Assembly (NCBI GenBank): GCA_964020975.1
Contig: OZ026613.1
Coordinates: 60,207,668 to 60,271,667 of the forward strand
Source: Hermodice carunculata
Taxonomy: Eukaryota; Annelida; Polychaeta; Eunicida; Amphinomidae
Direction: 5' to 3'
Length of the DNA stretch: 64,000 nt
Below, in pieces: positions 43,829 to 58,400 of this stretch. Position numbers and translations under genes: made by a program. The notes below the pieces were generated by a model. It saw nothing but the letters and a program-made list of their open reading frames with translations, was not told where the DNA came from and searched no databases. The first letter of the stretch is position 1, and each line of letters starts with the position of its first letter.

Positions 43829-45022
43829 TAGTTTGTCTCTTCAACAGAATCAAATCACTGCCTTAAATCTGTATGTAACCATAGTTAAGCTCCCAAAATG
43901 GTCATCAGGAACAAATTAAGGCAGTTGTGGATGACTTGAAACTGACCGAGAGGTGTATCACTATGTAGTTATACATTCTGCCACTAGATGACAGCCCTTG
44001 CAATGGTATGGCCAAGCTAAAGGTTTTCTGGTGACGTGATGCACATATAAATCAAAATCAGGGAAATTGCGTTCTTGTTTGTTGTGTTGATCTGTTTAAC
44101 TTTTAGTCTGTTTTAATTCAGATATCCGATATTAGCAGTAAGCCTTTCAAAAAAGTCACAATCAGATCATCTTGAATATGCCAAAAATAAATTACATAGC
44201 CAGGATTTAATAAAAATATTTTTGATTTGTACATGGGCATGAGCAGTATTGAAGTTGGCAATAATTGTCCACTGTGTTACTGTCAACATTGGGAATAACA
44301 TATACATGCATAATCCAACAAAACTGCAGGCTCAATATGTCCAGCATGTCTGATAATCAAAATCTGTGCAAAATCAATAGAAGAGGAAATGATAAGTTAT
44401 TTCGTGAAGGGTAAAGCTGAAAAGAAAAGACCCCACCTCAAGTTGATAAAGAACTACATACATGCACATTTACACATTGTATCAAGTTTAGGTGACCCCA
44501 TCCCCACCCACTACCAATTTGAAAATATGAACAAATGATGGGTGTAAATACAAGCAAGTTTATGAGTTGTTTTATTTCATTTTGATATAACACAGCTTGA
44601 CACAATTGCAGATCTATATAAATTATGTTGTAACATATGTCAGGTTCTATATTTTGGTCACTTTAAATGCTTAGTTAAATTTTCTGATAAAAATGTCTTA
44701 TGAGTGTGCTGTTGCATGAGATTGAATGTACTGGAGTTAATAGCAAAATGTGTTTTATGTGATGTACATAATTTGACAGTTTAAGTGAATGTTTGAAACA
44801 GATCTTTCATGATGGTTTAAGATTGTGCTAGTCTAATTCCACATACTTTAAAGACCAACTAGGATGGAAATAACATATTTGTTCTGTTCCCTCCTTTAGA
44901 TACCCTGCTAGTTAATCTGATAAGGAGAGTTATTTTCCGAGTAAGGGATTTCTTCATCACTACATGTTTGACACGTCTGGCACTCAATCAAAATGTATTC
45001 TTTGGATGGATTCTGGTCATTA

Positions 45023-45203
45023 CAGTGGTTCCCGTCTTGTAAGGCCCCCCTGACGAGAAGCCACCCCCTCTACAGAGGCCACTTCTCCACTGTCAAGTAT
45101 ATATGGTATTTTCATTTTATATTCCCCCTCAAAACAGGCCACCCCTCTTGTAAGGCCAGATTTACTTTGCACTTGGGGTGACCTCATAAGAGGAAACCAC
45201 TTG
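45023..45203. mobile_element. MITE, same family as 43652-43828
   Basis: Left CAGTGGTTCCCGTCTTGTAA preceded by TA. Right 'cctcataagaggaaaccact', with a decayed last few bases. Internal 'ggccacccctcttgtaaggc'. Confidence 0.65.
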
Positions 45204-45654
45204 CATATTAGTTTAACTGCATATGAGTGATATGAGGGTCCAATAGGGAATTGCAGATGGTGTATAAAACAGCTCTTGTGAGTTTTGGAGCAAAGTCACC
45301 AGTATGCTGAATGAGGGTGAAGTTGAGTGCAAACATTTGCCAATCATCTGGTTTCTTTGGGCAAACCTCGACTATCTATGGGCAAACCAAGTTTCCATTC
45401 CATCAGAGACACCATACCATTGGCAAAGTTGCTTCATGATTTTTTTATTTTGTTGGCAGCATAAAAATGTTTGCCTGTGCCCACTAAAGCACTGCTGGGG
45501 AGCTCAAACTCTGTAGACTGATGCATCGTGTGCTTGCTGAATGTCAAATGTGTGTTCTTTTACCCTCTTGACTGACAGAGACAAAAGCTTAGTGTTGTCA
45601 TTGTGTTTGTGTGTACATGTGTTGATGCACATTGTTATTGCAGTAACTTTCCTC

Positions 45655-45960
45655 CAAATCAAGACAAAATGATCATATCTTCATAGGTGAAAAATCTTGT
45701 GATGACTTTGGAAGAATTGGCTTCCTGGTGACATTTTTTTCAAGTTCACATGCATCACCAAAGAAAATCCCTGTAAACAATGCTATATTTTCAGAACATA
45801 TGAAGCCACATCCACCAAACCTTCACAGCTGAAGCAGGGCCTTGGGTGAATTTGCTGCCTGGTGACCTTGACGTAATTTGCAAGGTCATAAGTGTCCACA
45901 TGGAAAATCATTGTAAATGCTGTATCTTCAGAAGGTATGATACATAGCTCCTGAGCGTAT
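45655..45960 (+). repeat. Diverged tandem repeat of about 135 bp
   Basis: Two modules, from 'ttcctggtgac' (about 45722) and 'tgcctggtgac' (about 45857), share 'aaatc.ctgtaaa', 'aatgct.tat.ttcagaa' and 'tatga'. It resembles the '...ggtcacagggtcac...' family at 1464-2148 in style, not in sequence. Confidence 0.45.
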
Positions 45961-47748
45961 TCAATACCAGATGAGACAGGTTGAGGGGTCTAGTGGGCTT
46001 TCTGACTGTTACATAAATGTAGGACCCATTTCACAGATATTACTGTATCCAGGTTTTGCTTTTGAATGGAGGAAACAAATGCTTGCAATAACAATTATGA
46101 TGCCCAAGAGTGCCTGTGTTTTGTGACAAGTGTTTCTGCACATTTTTTTGTACATTAAGTGGTTCCGATATAAACTGAGAGGCACTGAAATTTTGTGTGA
46201 AAGGTGAAGTAACTTATAAAAATTGAAATGAATGGAGGGAAAAATGAAAGTTTTTCTTGTATGGTTACTGAATAACTTTTCAGGTTATGGTTATTGCAAG
46301 ATTGAATTCACTAATTATGATTGTTGAACTGGCTCGATTGTTTTGCCAGCATACTAAGAATGTTGAATAAAAATTGTTACAAAATTCAGTTTATTTGTTG
46401 CTTATATGTAATGTAGAACATGTTAAGTGCAGAAGCAGAGGATAGATTGATCTGGAAACAACCACATGTCTTACTTCAGTTATAGTATGCATGCTGTACA
46501 TGTATATATAGGTGTCCCCATGTGGGGGAAACTGAATATCCATGTATCACTAGAGCCGTCAAACCCTGAGGTTGGGGGATAGGGGTCTGTACATTGGATG
46601 CTAATTTACACTAATAGTGTACTATTTGGTTCAGTCCTAAAGAGGTAAGCGTGCCTAGAGTCTTGATCCAGGAACTTTCCCTAATTTTAAGAATGTTATT
46701 GTCTATTGGCTTGATGTGTGGTGTTTTAATGACTTAAATTGTTATATTGGGAGGATTCTAAGGTGTTTTATGATGTTGTGTCCAGAAAGGTTGAGGTGCT
46801 GCCCAATGGATGTTTGGTGCTGGTTACCAATGGTGGAAAGGTGTTGGGACAGTCTGCTGGCTAGGGGTTGTGCCCTTTGGCCCACATATTGTATTTGACA
46901 CAACTGATGAAGTAGATGACATGTGAGGACCTACAGGAAAGGTGTTTTGGGATACAAAGGATCCTTGGGGAATGATAGCCCTGGAATGTGTCGCCTGTCT
47001 GCATATATTTGCATGTATGGCATTGGGGGTACCTCTCCCAGGAGTAAACTCCTGGGGGTGGGTCAAGTGTTTCTGGAGTTACATTGAGGGTGGTTAGGGT
47101 TTTTTGTGGGGGTGAGTGCTGCTTTGACCAGAAATTCTTAAATGTTTTTTTCTGGTCTTTTGTAAGCTATCATAGGGTAATCTCTATAGAGGGGGACAGG
47201 AGTGGATAAGAGTGGAAGTGCTTTTCCCCAAGTTCCTTGATATTTTTATGGAGATGTTGGAGGTTCGGGTGGAAAAGGAGGACTAAGACTGGTTTGGGGA
47301 TAGTAGTCTTTTTGCCTTTATGTGTTAAGGTCTGCTCTCTTTTTTTGTATAATTTAATTTGTAAATTTCTGTCTTGTATGTAAACTAGTGTGTCCAGGAA
47401 GGGGATTTCTGAAGAGGAAAAATTAAGTTCAAATTGGATGGAATTGTGGGATAGGTTGAAATGGGAATTGAACTTTTGTAGCATGACTGAATAGGATGTA
47501 TTAATATCTAAATGCAGTCCTACTCTAACACCTATTGAGCAAAAGAGGGAGCCACCTGCATCAAGGCAGATCCATGTATTTAGCATGGTCAAAAGTACTT
47601 TCTCAACAAAATGAATAACACAAACACGCAATAATCTTAAGAAAATGTACTAACATATATTTGAAACATAAAGGATGCCTAAAATAATTAGAAATGGGCT
47701 CTCTTTTGGTTGAAAAGGTGTTTTTTATGGATGTTTATGCAGTATATA

Positions 47749-47965
47749 CTGTAGTTTAGAAATTTTCGTGCTCGATTTAATTTTGCGCTTTTCCCGCAAC
47801 CACCCAAAGCGCGAAATTAAAATGTGCGAAAATAAATTGCATTGTATTACACTAAATTGAATGGCATTGGATTGCGTGAAATTAAAATGCGCGAAAATTT
47901 TGGTAATTTAAGAAAAATTGAGTTTGCGCGAAAATAAACATGCGCGAAAATTTCTAGAACTACAG
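47749..47965. mobile_element. Palindromic MITE nested in the Penelope-like element
   Basis: Second copy of the 32106-32323 family: CTGTAGTTTAGAAATTTTCG at the left and TTTCTAGAACTACAG at the right, flanked by TA. It contains repeated 'gcgcgaaa' and 'aatttcgcgc'-like blocks. It post-dates the Penelope insertion. Confidence 0.75.
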
Positions 47966-49080
47966 TAATACAAATCTGCCCTGATCATGGTGGAAGCATC
48001 AGTCTGTTGCCCCGGCAACACAGGAAGTGAGCAGGATCGCAGTTAAATATGAATGTCTCCTATTGTGCGACCAGATAAAAAAGGTCATCAATGTATCTAT
48101 GTAGGAAAAGGGGTTTAGGGCCAGGAATGTCTACCATGATTTTTTGTAACAACTTAGGGACATAAATGTTCGGATAGTAAACTGCAAATTTTGCTCCCAT
48201 GGCCATGCCACAAGTCTGTAGGTACTGTTTACCATTGAATGTAAAGTTATTTTTAGTAAGGATTAGCTTTATGAGGTCCGAGAGGACTGCAGGGGGAAGG
48301 GGGTGTTGAGTAGTGTTGCTAGGTATGTGTTGTAAGTGGTCTGAATAAAATTCAGTGACCAGCTCTGTGTCCTCCTTGTGTTGGATGTTTGTGTATAGAG
48401 ATGAAATGTCCGTAGAGCAAAGTAAGAAGCCATAGTCTGGGGGCTGGAATTTGGAAAGTTCATTTAGAAAGGTGGTTAAGTCTTTGAGGAGGTCTGGTAA
48501 AAATTTAACAATCTGTCCTAAATTATAAGTCGACTAGTTCATTGATTCTGCTAGTTGGGCCATCACAGTTGGAGACTATGGGTCTGCCTGGTTTGTGTAA
48601 TTTTGGTAAGTGATAAAAGATAGGCGTGTGGGGTAGGAAGAATGCAAGGTATTTGAAAGTTTCTGCCTGGAGTCACTAATTTTTGATCTAGGAGGGAGTT
48701 TAGGTAATTGTCTATTTCAGCTTTGTGTTATTCGGAGGGGTTAATATCTAATTCCAGATAGTACTTGGGATCATTCAACTGTCTGTGTGCTTCTGAAATG
48801 TGGTCATCCTTATTTTGAATGACTATATGCCTGAACCTTTGTCTGCTGGTTTAATAACTATGTTAGGGTTCTTTTGGAGTGTCTTGATAGCTTGAAACTG
48901 GTTTTTGGACAGGTCTGGATGTGAGCTATTTTGTGGATGGTCATGAAGGATCGTGGTGGGGTCTGTTTGGAAGTGCTATATTTCTTTACAGGAGAAAGGA
49001 GGGAGCCAATACGCTGTATGCACATTAATATCCTGGCACAAAGCACAGGTTTGATGCCAGGCGATTACGGGGACGTGCGG

Positions 49081-49370
49081 GTCACATCACTGTCACAAAC
49101 AGGGCCATATGTTCATTTCTCACAAAATTCGCATTTTTTTGGAGAAATTTTAAGTTCACAAATGCCAAACTGGTATTCATTTAGTACTTCCCGAGCCATA
49201 TATGAAGAAAAATTTTCATCTGCCTTTAGGGCGTAATAAGTATTCTTTATTTTCAAAATATTAGTAATATCCCACTTGTTAACACAGGTAACGACCCGTA
49301 TCTCGCCATATCCCGCCAAGCGAGATAGGCAATCAGGTATGCAGTTCTGGCGGGAAATTTATATGCATAT
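49081..49370 (-). repeat. Dispersed repeat copy A, nested in the Penelope-like element
   Basis: The reverse complement of this block matches 59304-59582 over about 280 bp. Shared phrases are 'gatattactaatattttg', 'gaataccagtttggcattt' and 'ctgcatacctgattgcc'. No clear inverted ends or coding sequence. It splits the Penelope-like reading around the RT N-terminal region, so it inserted later. Confidence 0.65.
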
Positions 49371-51789
49371 CTCCTATTGGATTTGTTTTGGAACCATGGA
49401 GGAAGTCTCTGATTGTGGGACTCTTTATGAAAATAATATTGTAAATCCAAGAATCTGATGAAAACAGAGACTGCTCCATCTATAATGGCTAGGCTGGGTA
49501 CTTTGGGGGTGGGCGCGAAGGAGATGCCCTTGTCGAGAAGTTCATGTTCGGATTTAGTAGGCTTGTATTGGGAAAGATTGATAACTAAATCTTTGAAATT
49601 GAACTTGTCTTTGTGTTTTTGTGAGGCTGTGTAACGTCACTTCTTTGGCTTAGAACTAGAGATCGGACGCATAAATTTAGTATTTCTGTGGTCTGTGTCA
49701 GGGAGTGGAGGAGTGCTGTCCTCAAGCTTTGTTCCACAGAGGGGTGCATTGCACTCTGGTTCAGTTTGGGGTGCGGGGTGGGAGAGCTGTTGTGCATGTG
49801 TAGGGGTTTCGTACCATGGTGGGGTGGGCTCTGTCCCTGTTTGGGCCCAGGGAGGCATGGCTGGCTGTTTTTGGGGGGGACTGAGCTGTGGTGGTGGGTA
49901 CTGTTGCGTATTTATGTTATGCCTAACCTGGGGTGCACTGTGTGCATGTGTAGCAGGTGCCAGTGGTGGAGGGGGCCTTAGGAAGTGGGATATAGCTGCT
50001 GGTTGTGTTGTATTGAGGAGGACTTGGTTTGGGTGTGTTATAATGTCTTTGTGGGGTATAGCTCTGATGCAAGGCAGTATAAGGGTTGGGTGGAAGTGGG
50101 GTTGCTGTTGTGGAAAGGAGTAGCTGACTGGAGATGTTGTGGTGTTTGGTGTGGGAGTCCACCGATGGGTAGGGTTTCAGACCCTGTATGGCAGGGGAGT
50201 AGTGGCTGGGTGGTTTTGTGTCTGGGGAGCAGGTGGTGATTTGTCTGGGTTGTTGATATGAGTAGGGAGGAGGGGTGGGGGTGTGAGGGTCAGTATGGAT
50301 TGGGGGGGGGGGTAGGGGTGGTCTGGTCTGTGATCCATGGGCTTTAAGTGCCCCTTGTGGGCCATGTGTGGCTGGTTGTTCCTGCTTAAGTCTGTGGCCT
50401 GCTGTGGGGGTTTGGCTTGTGTTTATTATTGTGTGCAGGCTGTCTTGGACGTTGCGGATGAGTTTGTCCAGCGTGGCTTGGTTTGTGTGTTAAGAGTGTG
50501 TTGTTTCGTTGTGTGTGTATGTGTAGTTGGATGCAGGACAGTGAGGGGCCTGTCTGTGTGTGGTTGACATGTTTGGTGAACTGGGAGTACAGCAAAGGAC
50601 AAAGCTCCCTGGTAGGTGTAAAATGTAGGTCTAGTAGGGAGGGGATGTGTTGTGTTGTAATATGTGTGTTTGTGGTGGTTCTAACTGGAAAGTCGAGTAA
50701 GGGGGTCATATGTTTTAATTGGTGTGGTGTGTGGGTGTGTAGCAGACTGTGCTGCTGGTCTCCTCTTGTGGGATGGGGGTGTGACTGCGATAGGAGATTT
50801 GTCGTGTGTGAAATTGGACCGCTTGGCTGTGCATGTATACGTGATCACGGGTGAGGGATTGGGTGGTTGGTTGGATGGGGAGGGAGGTACCTGTGTGGCC
50901 TTGTTTAGGTGGTTGGAGGTGGAAGGGCCATGTGTGTCTGGCTGTGTTCTTTGTATTAGCCTATATTGGCATAATGATAAGCCACCTTTTGGACTTTGTC
51001 AATAGTCCTCTGTGCTTCAAGGCTGTTGAATGCATCTTGCTGCTTTATAAGGTGGGTTCTGACAGAAGTGTGTCTATCTGGCCTCTCACTGCAGTGTGAT
51101 CTAAGGAGGGCAGCTATTGGGTGGCCAGCACATTCCAGGATCTGGTTAACCTCATCATTGAGGTCTTCTGAGGGTTCAATTGACCTCAATCTGAAGTGGG
51201 GTTTCAGTACGTGGGCCCCGGAGGTTTGGGTCATGTCAGTTGCCTTTAAGTTGGCAAGATGGTGGTTAAGCTGTTTTATTTGAAGTTGGATTGGAGGAGA
51301 GCTCTGTATTTTTTCCTCATAAGTTGTGATAATGGGTCTGTCTAAGTCTTGGGGGTGAAGTGGGGCTTTTGTGTTGTACCTGTCTCCCCTTGTTCCGGGG
51401 TGAGTTTGTCTTTGTGTTGTGGGGGAAGAGAGTGGGTGTCGGGGAGTCTGTTTCACTGATGTTAGTGTGTTTATTCTGGCCTGCATTTAATTGCTCTGTG
51501 TATTGAATGGGGCACTTGGTGGGCAGTATATCTGTGTGCAGGGCGTCTACAGCTGTAGATCCTGCGTTTGTGGTGGCCTGTTCTGATTTCTTGGTTGTTT
51601 CCTGATTGAAGAGGACTGAGATGTTAAAAACATCAGTGTCTTGTGAAGAATCCGTGCTGGTTGGGGGGGGGGGGGTTACCCATGGAGAGTATGGGAAAAT
51701 CTCCTGTGTCCTCTGGGAAAAGGGAGAGGTGGCCTAGGGTGGAGTTCCTTGTCCGGTGTGGTTTGAACATATTGTAAGTGTTGGACATT

Positions 51790-52960
51790 TTGTTTACCCA
51801 AGTTGTAGAGCAAAAGAGCCTTAACTAAAGTAACTGTGTGTCTAAATATTACGTAGGTACTCCATATTAGGTAAACCTTAAATAGGGAGTGAAAATGACC
51901 AAATAAATACTATGAAGAATGAGTATGTTTCACAAATATACTATGTGTTTTATTACATGTGTTTATAAAGCTAGACTGGGTTCATCTTAAAGTGGTTGTA
52001 ATCAATTTTACAGTACTAATAACACGTTAAAGCAGGTCTGAAGTGTTGGTAAAAACCTTTATAATAAGGAGGTTGAATGGCCTAACATAAAAGGAAAATA
52101 AAATTGTGAATTATAGAACAAAGTACAAGTCTAATTCGCTCATTTTAAGGTGGTACAAATTTGGAAAAATGAACAGTAAAACAATTTGTGACTTATATAG
52201 GGTGGGACTCTATCCTTAGCTGGCTCTACCCGGGTTTCGACTTTGTAGTCTTTTTTAGGAGCTGAGTGAGCAAGGATGGTGTCTGGGAGTATATACTGGT
52301 ATGTAAATTGGGGCAGGGGCTTTCTGGGTGAGACTTGTGGTGGTGGTGGTGGTGGTGGTAGTGAAGGTGGGGTGAGCTGGTTGGTTAAGGGGGTAAGGTA
52401 GGATGGGGGGAGGGGGGTAGTTCAGGCTTGGGTGTCCATGCAGTGTTGTCCTGTCTAGCATATTGCACTGGTGAACCTGTCAGGGTGGAGTCCCACATAG
52501 CAAGTCGGAGAAAAGAAAACAGGAGGGGTGCATCTTACACTACTGTGAGGAGGTGCTTGCCATCTCTGGTGCAGTTAGTTCAGGTAATGGGCTGAGCAAG
52601 GGGGGGGGGGGGGGGAGAGGGTCAGTTGGGTTTTAGAGGGGGCTAATTTTTCGAGTACCTGCTTTACACGTGTGTGGTATTGGATCTTACTAGGGAAAAA
52701 GCGTATAGTGTTTGGGCTCTGCATTTAAACCCAGTGTGTCCGGTGCCTCATGTTTCTGGGGATAAACAGTATGTGTATTATCCTATTGGGTTTTAAATGT
52801 ACACATTTAAGAATTTACACATGTTGGAGTTTTTGCAACAATTAAAATGAAGGACTTATTTTAAATAAAAAACATTGAAAAGTGCGGTTTGGAATTGTGT
52901 GTCCATTGAGTCCTGTAAATGGTCTTACTGAAGACAGTCTGCTGAGACCTTAGATGTTTT

Positions 52961-53001
<41 letters not shown>

Positions 53002-53480
53002 GTTAGGCATCCATGTTATGTTTATATGTACATATGGAGTTAAAAAAATTAAATTAATTAATCTGCTCTTTCACGAGGTGCATTAAGGATTGTCTTCCTG
53101 GTCCGTGGATAGAGTGTCTTATGAAGTACATAGTCTCTGGGTTTAATATTTTTATCAGTCTTTTTTTTTTTTTTTCTAGATGATGAAGGCAATACCAATT
53201 ATTGGATTAGAGGTGTAGCTCTTTGATATGCAGTCTGGGTTGTGGTGATTATTCAATGTGGCAAATTTTATGTCCGTTAGGGTGGCTTATACTTGTCATG
53301 TTCAGGGTGCTGCTAGTATTGGTGGCTGTACAATTGTCCTTGGTGAACAGGTTGCTGATATGACTGGGGCCCTGTGGGGTCTGGACGATGGTGGTCATGT
53401 TGTGAATCATCTTCACTTACAGGCGTCTGTGAACCTGCAACTTACAAAAAGAACCAACGAGAGAGGGCAGAGACAAACCT
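51790..53480. other. Low-complexity stretch upstream of the Penelope-like frame
   Basis: G/T-rich on the + strand. It contains a GTG run (52337-52358), a poly-G run (about 52600-52614) and a TA run (52964-52991). It may include the 5' region of the Penelope-like element, since the C/A-rich - strand style continues to about 52460. The open frame 53258-53494 has no domain. Confidence 0.35.
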
Positions 53481-54420
53481 TATTAAGGTTTTGAACCCTG
53501 GGATCCTTGGCAGTTACTATGGTTACACATATCCATTTGGCATATGTGTATGTAAATTATGATTTGACAACTATAATTGACTAAAAACATATATTTTTGC
53601 AATCCTCAGACTACAAACAACATTATTATGTGCACAATATAATTCATTATTTTTCAATATTATGCAAGCTAATTAGCATATTTATTTGGTATTCACATGG
53701 ATGAGCCTGTTCAGGGAATTCCAGGATTTCAGGGAATTTTGTGTCATAGACTTACAGAAATTCCTGGATTTCTGGTTGAACTTCTAAAGAAAGTTACATT
53801 TTTCCTGGACTCAAATGTTGTTTTTCACTGAGGATGAGTACCGGTACTTTATATGATACTTTCAGGGAATTTTCTCCTTGGTCAGGCTCATGTCTGTATT
53901 CAAAATGGCTGCAATATAATTTTTGAAGAGAAAATTCATATTTTCCAAGAAATTTTTCATTGAGGGCTTCTAGTTTTCCAAATAAATGAAAATATTAACG
54001 AGATAAGACCAGATAATAAAGGCAGAGGTCCTTAGCTACATTTTGATATATATTATTTCACCAGTTGCATGTCACACACATGTATATCATAATTATGACT
54101 GATAAACAACTGTAGGCATGCAAAGCTATATGTGCCATGTTGGATAAAAATGAAAAGCACATGACTTTTGACCCTGTTTCAAGATCATTTGCCACCTGCT
54201 GGTATCAATCTACCCACTTCTTAGGGTATAAAACGAGACAAACTTATCAATTAACTTAGACCAAGACATATCACAATATATTTCATGCTGTTCAGCTTTT
54301 ATTGTGTTAATTATATGCAAATTACATATGTATGTGCCAAAATTTTGGTGTACCGGGTTCATAAGGTTAAGCAACTTAATCGTGGTGATGGTGGTTTTTT
54401 TTTTTAATATATGTTGTGTT
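53481..54420. other. Intergenic sequence, nothing recognised
   Basis: AT-rich with no recognised repeat or coding signal, apart from a T run at about 54393-54404. Confidence 0.35.
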
Positions 54421-54439
54421 GGGGCGGGGGGGGGGGGGG

Positions 54440-55440
<1,001 letters not shown>

Positions 55441-55449
55441 CGTCTGAAG

Positions 55450-58400
55450 GGAAAACCTCAGAGCTACAAGGAGATGAGGCCCCTGACAGCAGAATCCAGC
55501 TGAAACTGGAAACCCTGCTTACCGACCGGCATGGGACTGCACTGACCCCCCCGCCCCCAGTGCTTGCCTGCCAACATAATGACTGTCTGCCTCATGGGTA
55601 GATGTTATTGGTTTCAACTCCATCGGGTCTGGAGATCTTAACAGGTCCTAGTCATGAAACTGGCGGGCCTTGGGGGGGGGGGGAAGGGAGGGTGTAAATT
55701 ATGGTTCCATGAGCAGCGGGTTCCTGTGTCAGACCAGCAGCAGGTCGGATTGAGAGGATAAATTGCCTGATACTGTTCGAGATTAGGTCTACTAGGCACA
55801 AAGCCCTACAAGGCCCACTAAGAAATGCGCTGACCTATAGGCCTGCGTCAGATTTAAACCACAGGAGGGCCATAAACTGGAACATGGTGGCTGTTCTGAT
55901 GGGATCCGGAAGGCCTAACGAACAAGTATTGGAACTTAAGCAAAGGAGGGGGTTATGCCTGTAAAGGTGTACATGCCACCCTCTACCACTATCATATCAC
56001 GCAAGTAGTACTCAGTGAAAGTCCTAGATGATCACCAGGGGCAGGCCCGCATAATGTCGACAACCGCAACATTCTGCAGGGCGCAGCATTGAAGGCTTGT
56101 ACCTCATGAGCTCTGGCTGAGACAAGCTTCAAGGTGCCAGGCCTTTCCAGCGAGATCTCATTGGCCTTAAGAATCATCTGCTTAATCCACAATGAAATCG
56201 TGTTTCTGCAAACTTCTCTTGGGTTACTCAGTGGTAGATGGAAGGTGGACCTCCGTTGTCTGAGTCCATCCATGTGGGAAAGGTACCAGCAAAGAGATCT
56301 CACTGAGCCAGATCTTGAACTGCTAATTTGGTTCTTTGCAAGGAATTCCAAGTGAGGCCTCCGGGTCTCCTGGGAGTGGTCAGGGGACCATTGGGGTCCG
56401 TCATAAGCCAGAGGGTAGATCTCGCTTCTCCTAGCCCCTGAATTCTCTTACTGGCACATCAGTCAGAAAACACTTTCCACGAAGCTGAGTAAACAGTTAG
56501 AGAAGAATATCAAAGCCCAGTCCTCTGGCAATTTTATCTAAGACCTATTCTGAGAAGCCTCTGTCGCAGATGTGCTGTGAGATAACCGCCAACCATGGAG
56601 GTTGAGCACTTGAGGGTTCCGATGGAACAGGCTCATCCACTGCTGCACTAGAAGCTTCAGCCATGCCTGTTATTGTAGGGGAGTTAGTTCCAGTAGGTCT
56701 ACCGAGCAGTCGCTCTATGCCAGCCACAAGGCGACCAGGATCAGATTGCAATCGTGGGACCAAACCTTGCTCAGTACCCTCGGAAGGATCTGGCAAGGGG
56801 CAAAAGTGTACACCCACGGTTTGCTCCAGTCCATGGCTAGAGCTTCCACCACTAGGGCTTGGGGGTCTTGGACAGACGAGACATAAACAGTCAGTTTCAT
56901 GTTTTCGTGAGTCACAGACGGATACACATGTGGAGTTCCCCATCTTGCTCTTCACGTGAGCTCTCCATCTGGACTGAGAAAAATCTGTGAAAATGGTGAA
57001 CTTGACCTGAAAAGGCTGCAGCATTGGTCTCCTCATGAAGTTCTCCCTCAAGGTCCACCACTGAGGGTGCGGGTGATCCTTGTTGAGAATTGGCACTGGG
57101 GCCTAATAGCCCTGATCTCTCATCCATCTGCCCCACAGAAAGTGCCGCATAGGGCGACAGTGGAGATGACCAAGTGGGACCTGGGAGTCCACCAAGGACA
57201 GGGAGCCCAACAGGGCAAACCATTGTTGTGCCCAGTGGACGTAACCAGTCAGAAAGGGCCTAAGCATTGACTGAAGTCTGTTTCACTTGTCCTCTGAAGG
57301 ACGACAGATGTAGGAAACCAGGTCAAACTGGATGCTGAGGAAGATTAAAATCTGCTCTGACCGAAGAGTGGACTTGGGTAGGTTCACTGTCAGTCCCAAG
57401 CATTGGCAGAGTTTCAGAAGAGTCTGTGTGTGATGCTGGGAATGCAGGCACCGCAGCGCTCATATAAGCCAATCTTCCAGGTACACATGAATGTGAATGG
57501 CTGAGCGGTAAAGTTAATCAGCAACTGTCTGCAAGAACCTGGTAAATACCAGCGGGGCCATGGCAATCACTGAGCAGAGTTGGCAAGCGCCTTGGAGCGT
57601 GTGTGGTCAGCCAAGTAGGCACGAAGGTCCTAAGCCGGTAGACCACTTCCGCCATCTCTCCTCTGAACAGAGTTCCTGCGAAGAGCAGGCCTATGCAGGC
57701 TCTATGAAAGATGGGGTCAGGGAGCTTCTGACCCTGGAGGTAGGTGTCCCTCTACAACAAATGAAGGTTCAGCTCCAGCGTGCAAGTGGTCTGCCTCTGG
57801 TGATCAAAAGCCCGCGACAACGAATTTGCAAGAAGTGTCCCCTGGCCCAACCAGTCTTGCACTGCCTCTGTGATCTGGATGGAGCCTTTCAGTTCATCCA
57901 GAAGAGACCCCAAAGAGGCCAACGACACATTGGAGTAGGATGCCACAAGGAAGGATCCTCAGGCTTCCTCCTTCAATCAGCTGAAGGCCTCTGGGGATGC
58001 CAAAATGGTTCTCAGCTCCCAAGCATTGAACTCCTCCCAGTCTAAGTCCACTGGCAGTGGACCCAACAGAAAAGGTCTCCTCAGGCGCAGAGTACCACCT
58101 TCCCAAAACATTCAGCTTGGGAGAGTCGCCCCTGCCTCAGGTAGCCAGACATTGGCGGCTCCATGGAAACCCATTTACCGCCAGTCTTGGCTGTGAGCTG
58201 GTCATAAAACTCAGCTACAAAGGGCAAAAAACGGTATAGGTTTGCGTTGGCCCAGGTCCTCCAGAGACAAGCCCCAACAGGACAGCCCAATAGTACCCGA
58301 CTTCTCCTCCGATGGTGGGACCAAAAGCTTGGTCACCAACCAGGCTCTGAATAAGAGCTTTGACATGGTCAAAGCCCTTGACAGGGGTAGGTGCTGAACC

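Larger units (their letters stand above)
43196..46689. other. Intergenic stretch with MITEs
   Basis: No coding exon supported. It holds two related MITEs (43652-43828, 45023-45203) and a short tandem repeat (45655-45960). The remaining open frames are short and domain-free. Confidence 0.4.
46690..51789 (-). mobile_element. Penelope-like element (broken)
   Basis: Reads from about 51789 down to 46690. The likely first Met opens MSNTYNMFKPHRTRN. A long Pro/Thr/His/Gln-rich region follows (51500-49650). Then come VINLSQYKPT..E..LLDKGISFAPTP, then NIVIKPADKGSGIVI, TDISSLYTNI, CGMAMGAKFA and YIDDLF (codons near 48084-48095), which are reverse transcriptase motifs of Penelope elements, then SSSEIPFLDTLVYI. 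The C-terminal part (47040-46760) resembles the Penelope GIY-YIG endonuclease region (C-x2-C-K-Y, SSHVIYFISC). The order RT then GIY-YIG fits the family. Several frame breaks and two nested insertions (47749-47965 and 49081-49370) make it inactive. Confidence 0.8.

Noticed and set aside
53258-53562. Possible host exon
   Set aside because: Gly/His/Val-rich reading without a domain or convincing splice sites. The reverse strand reads equally plausibly as low-complexity sequence.
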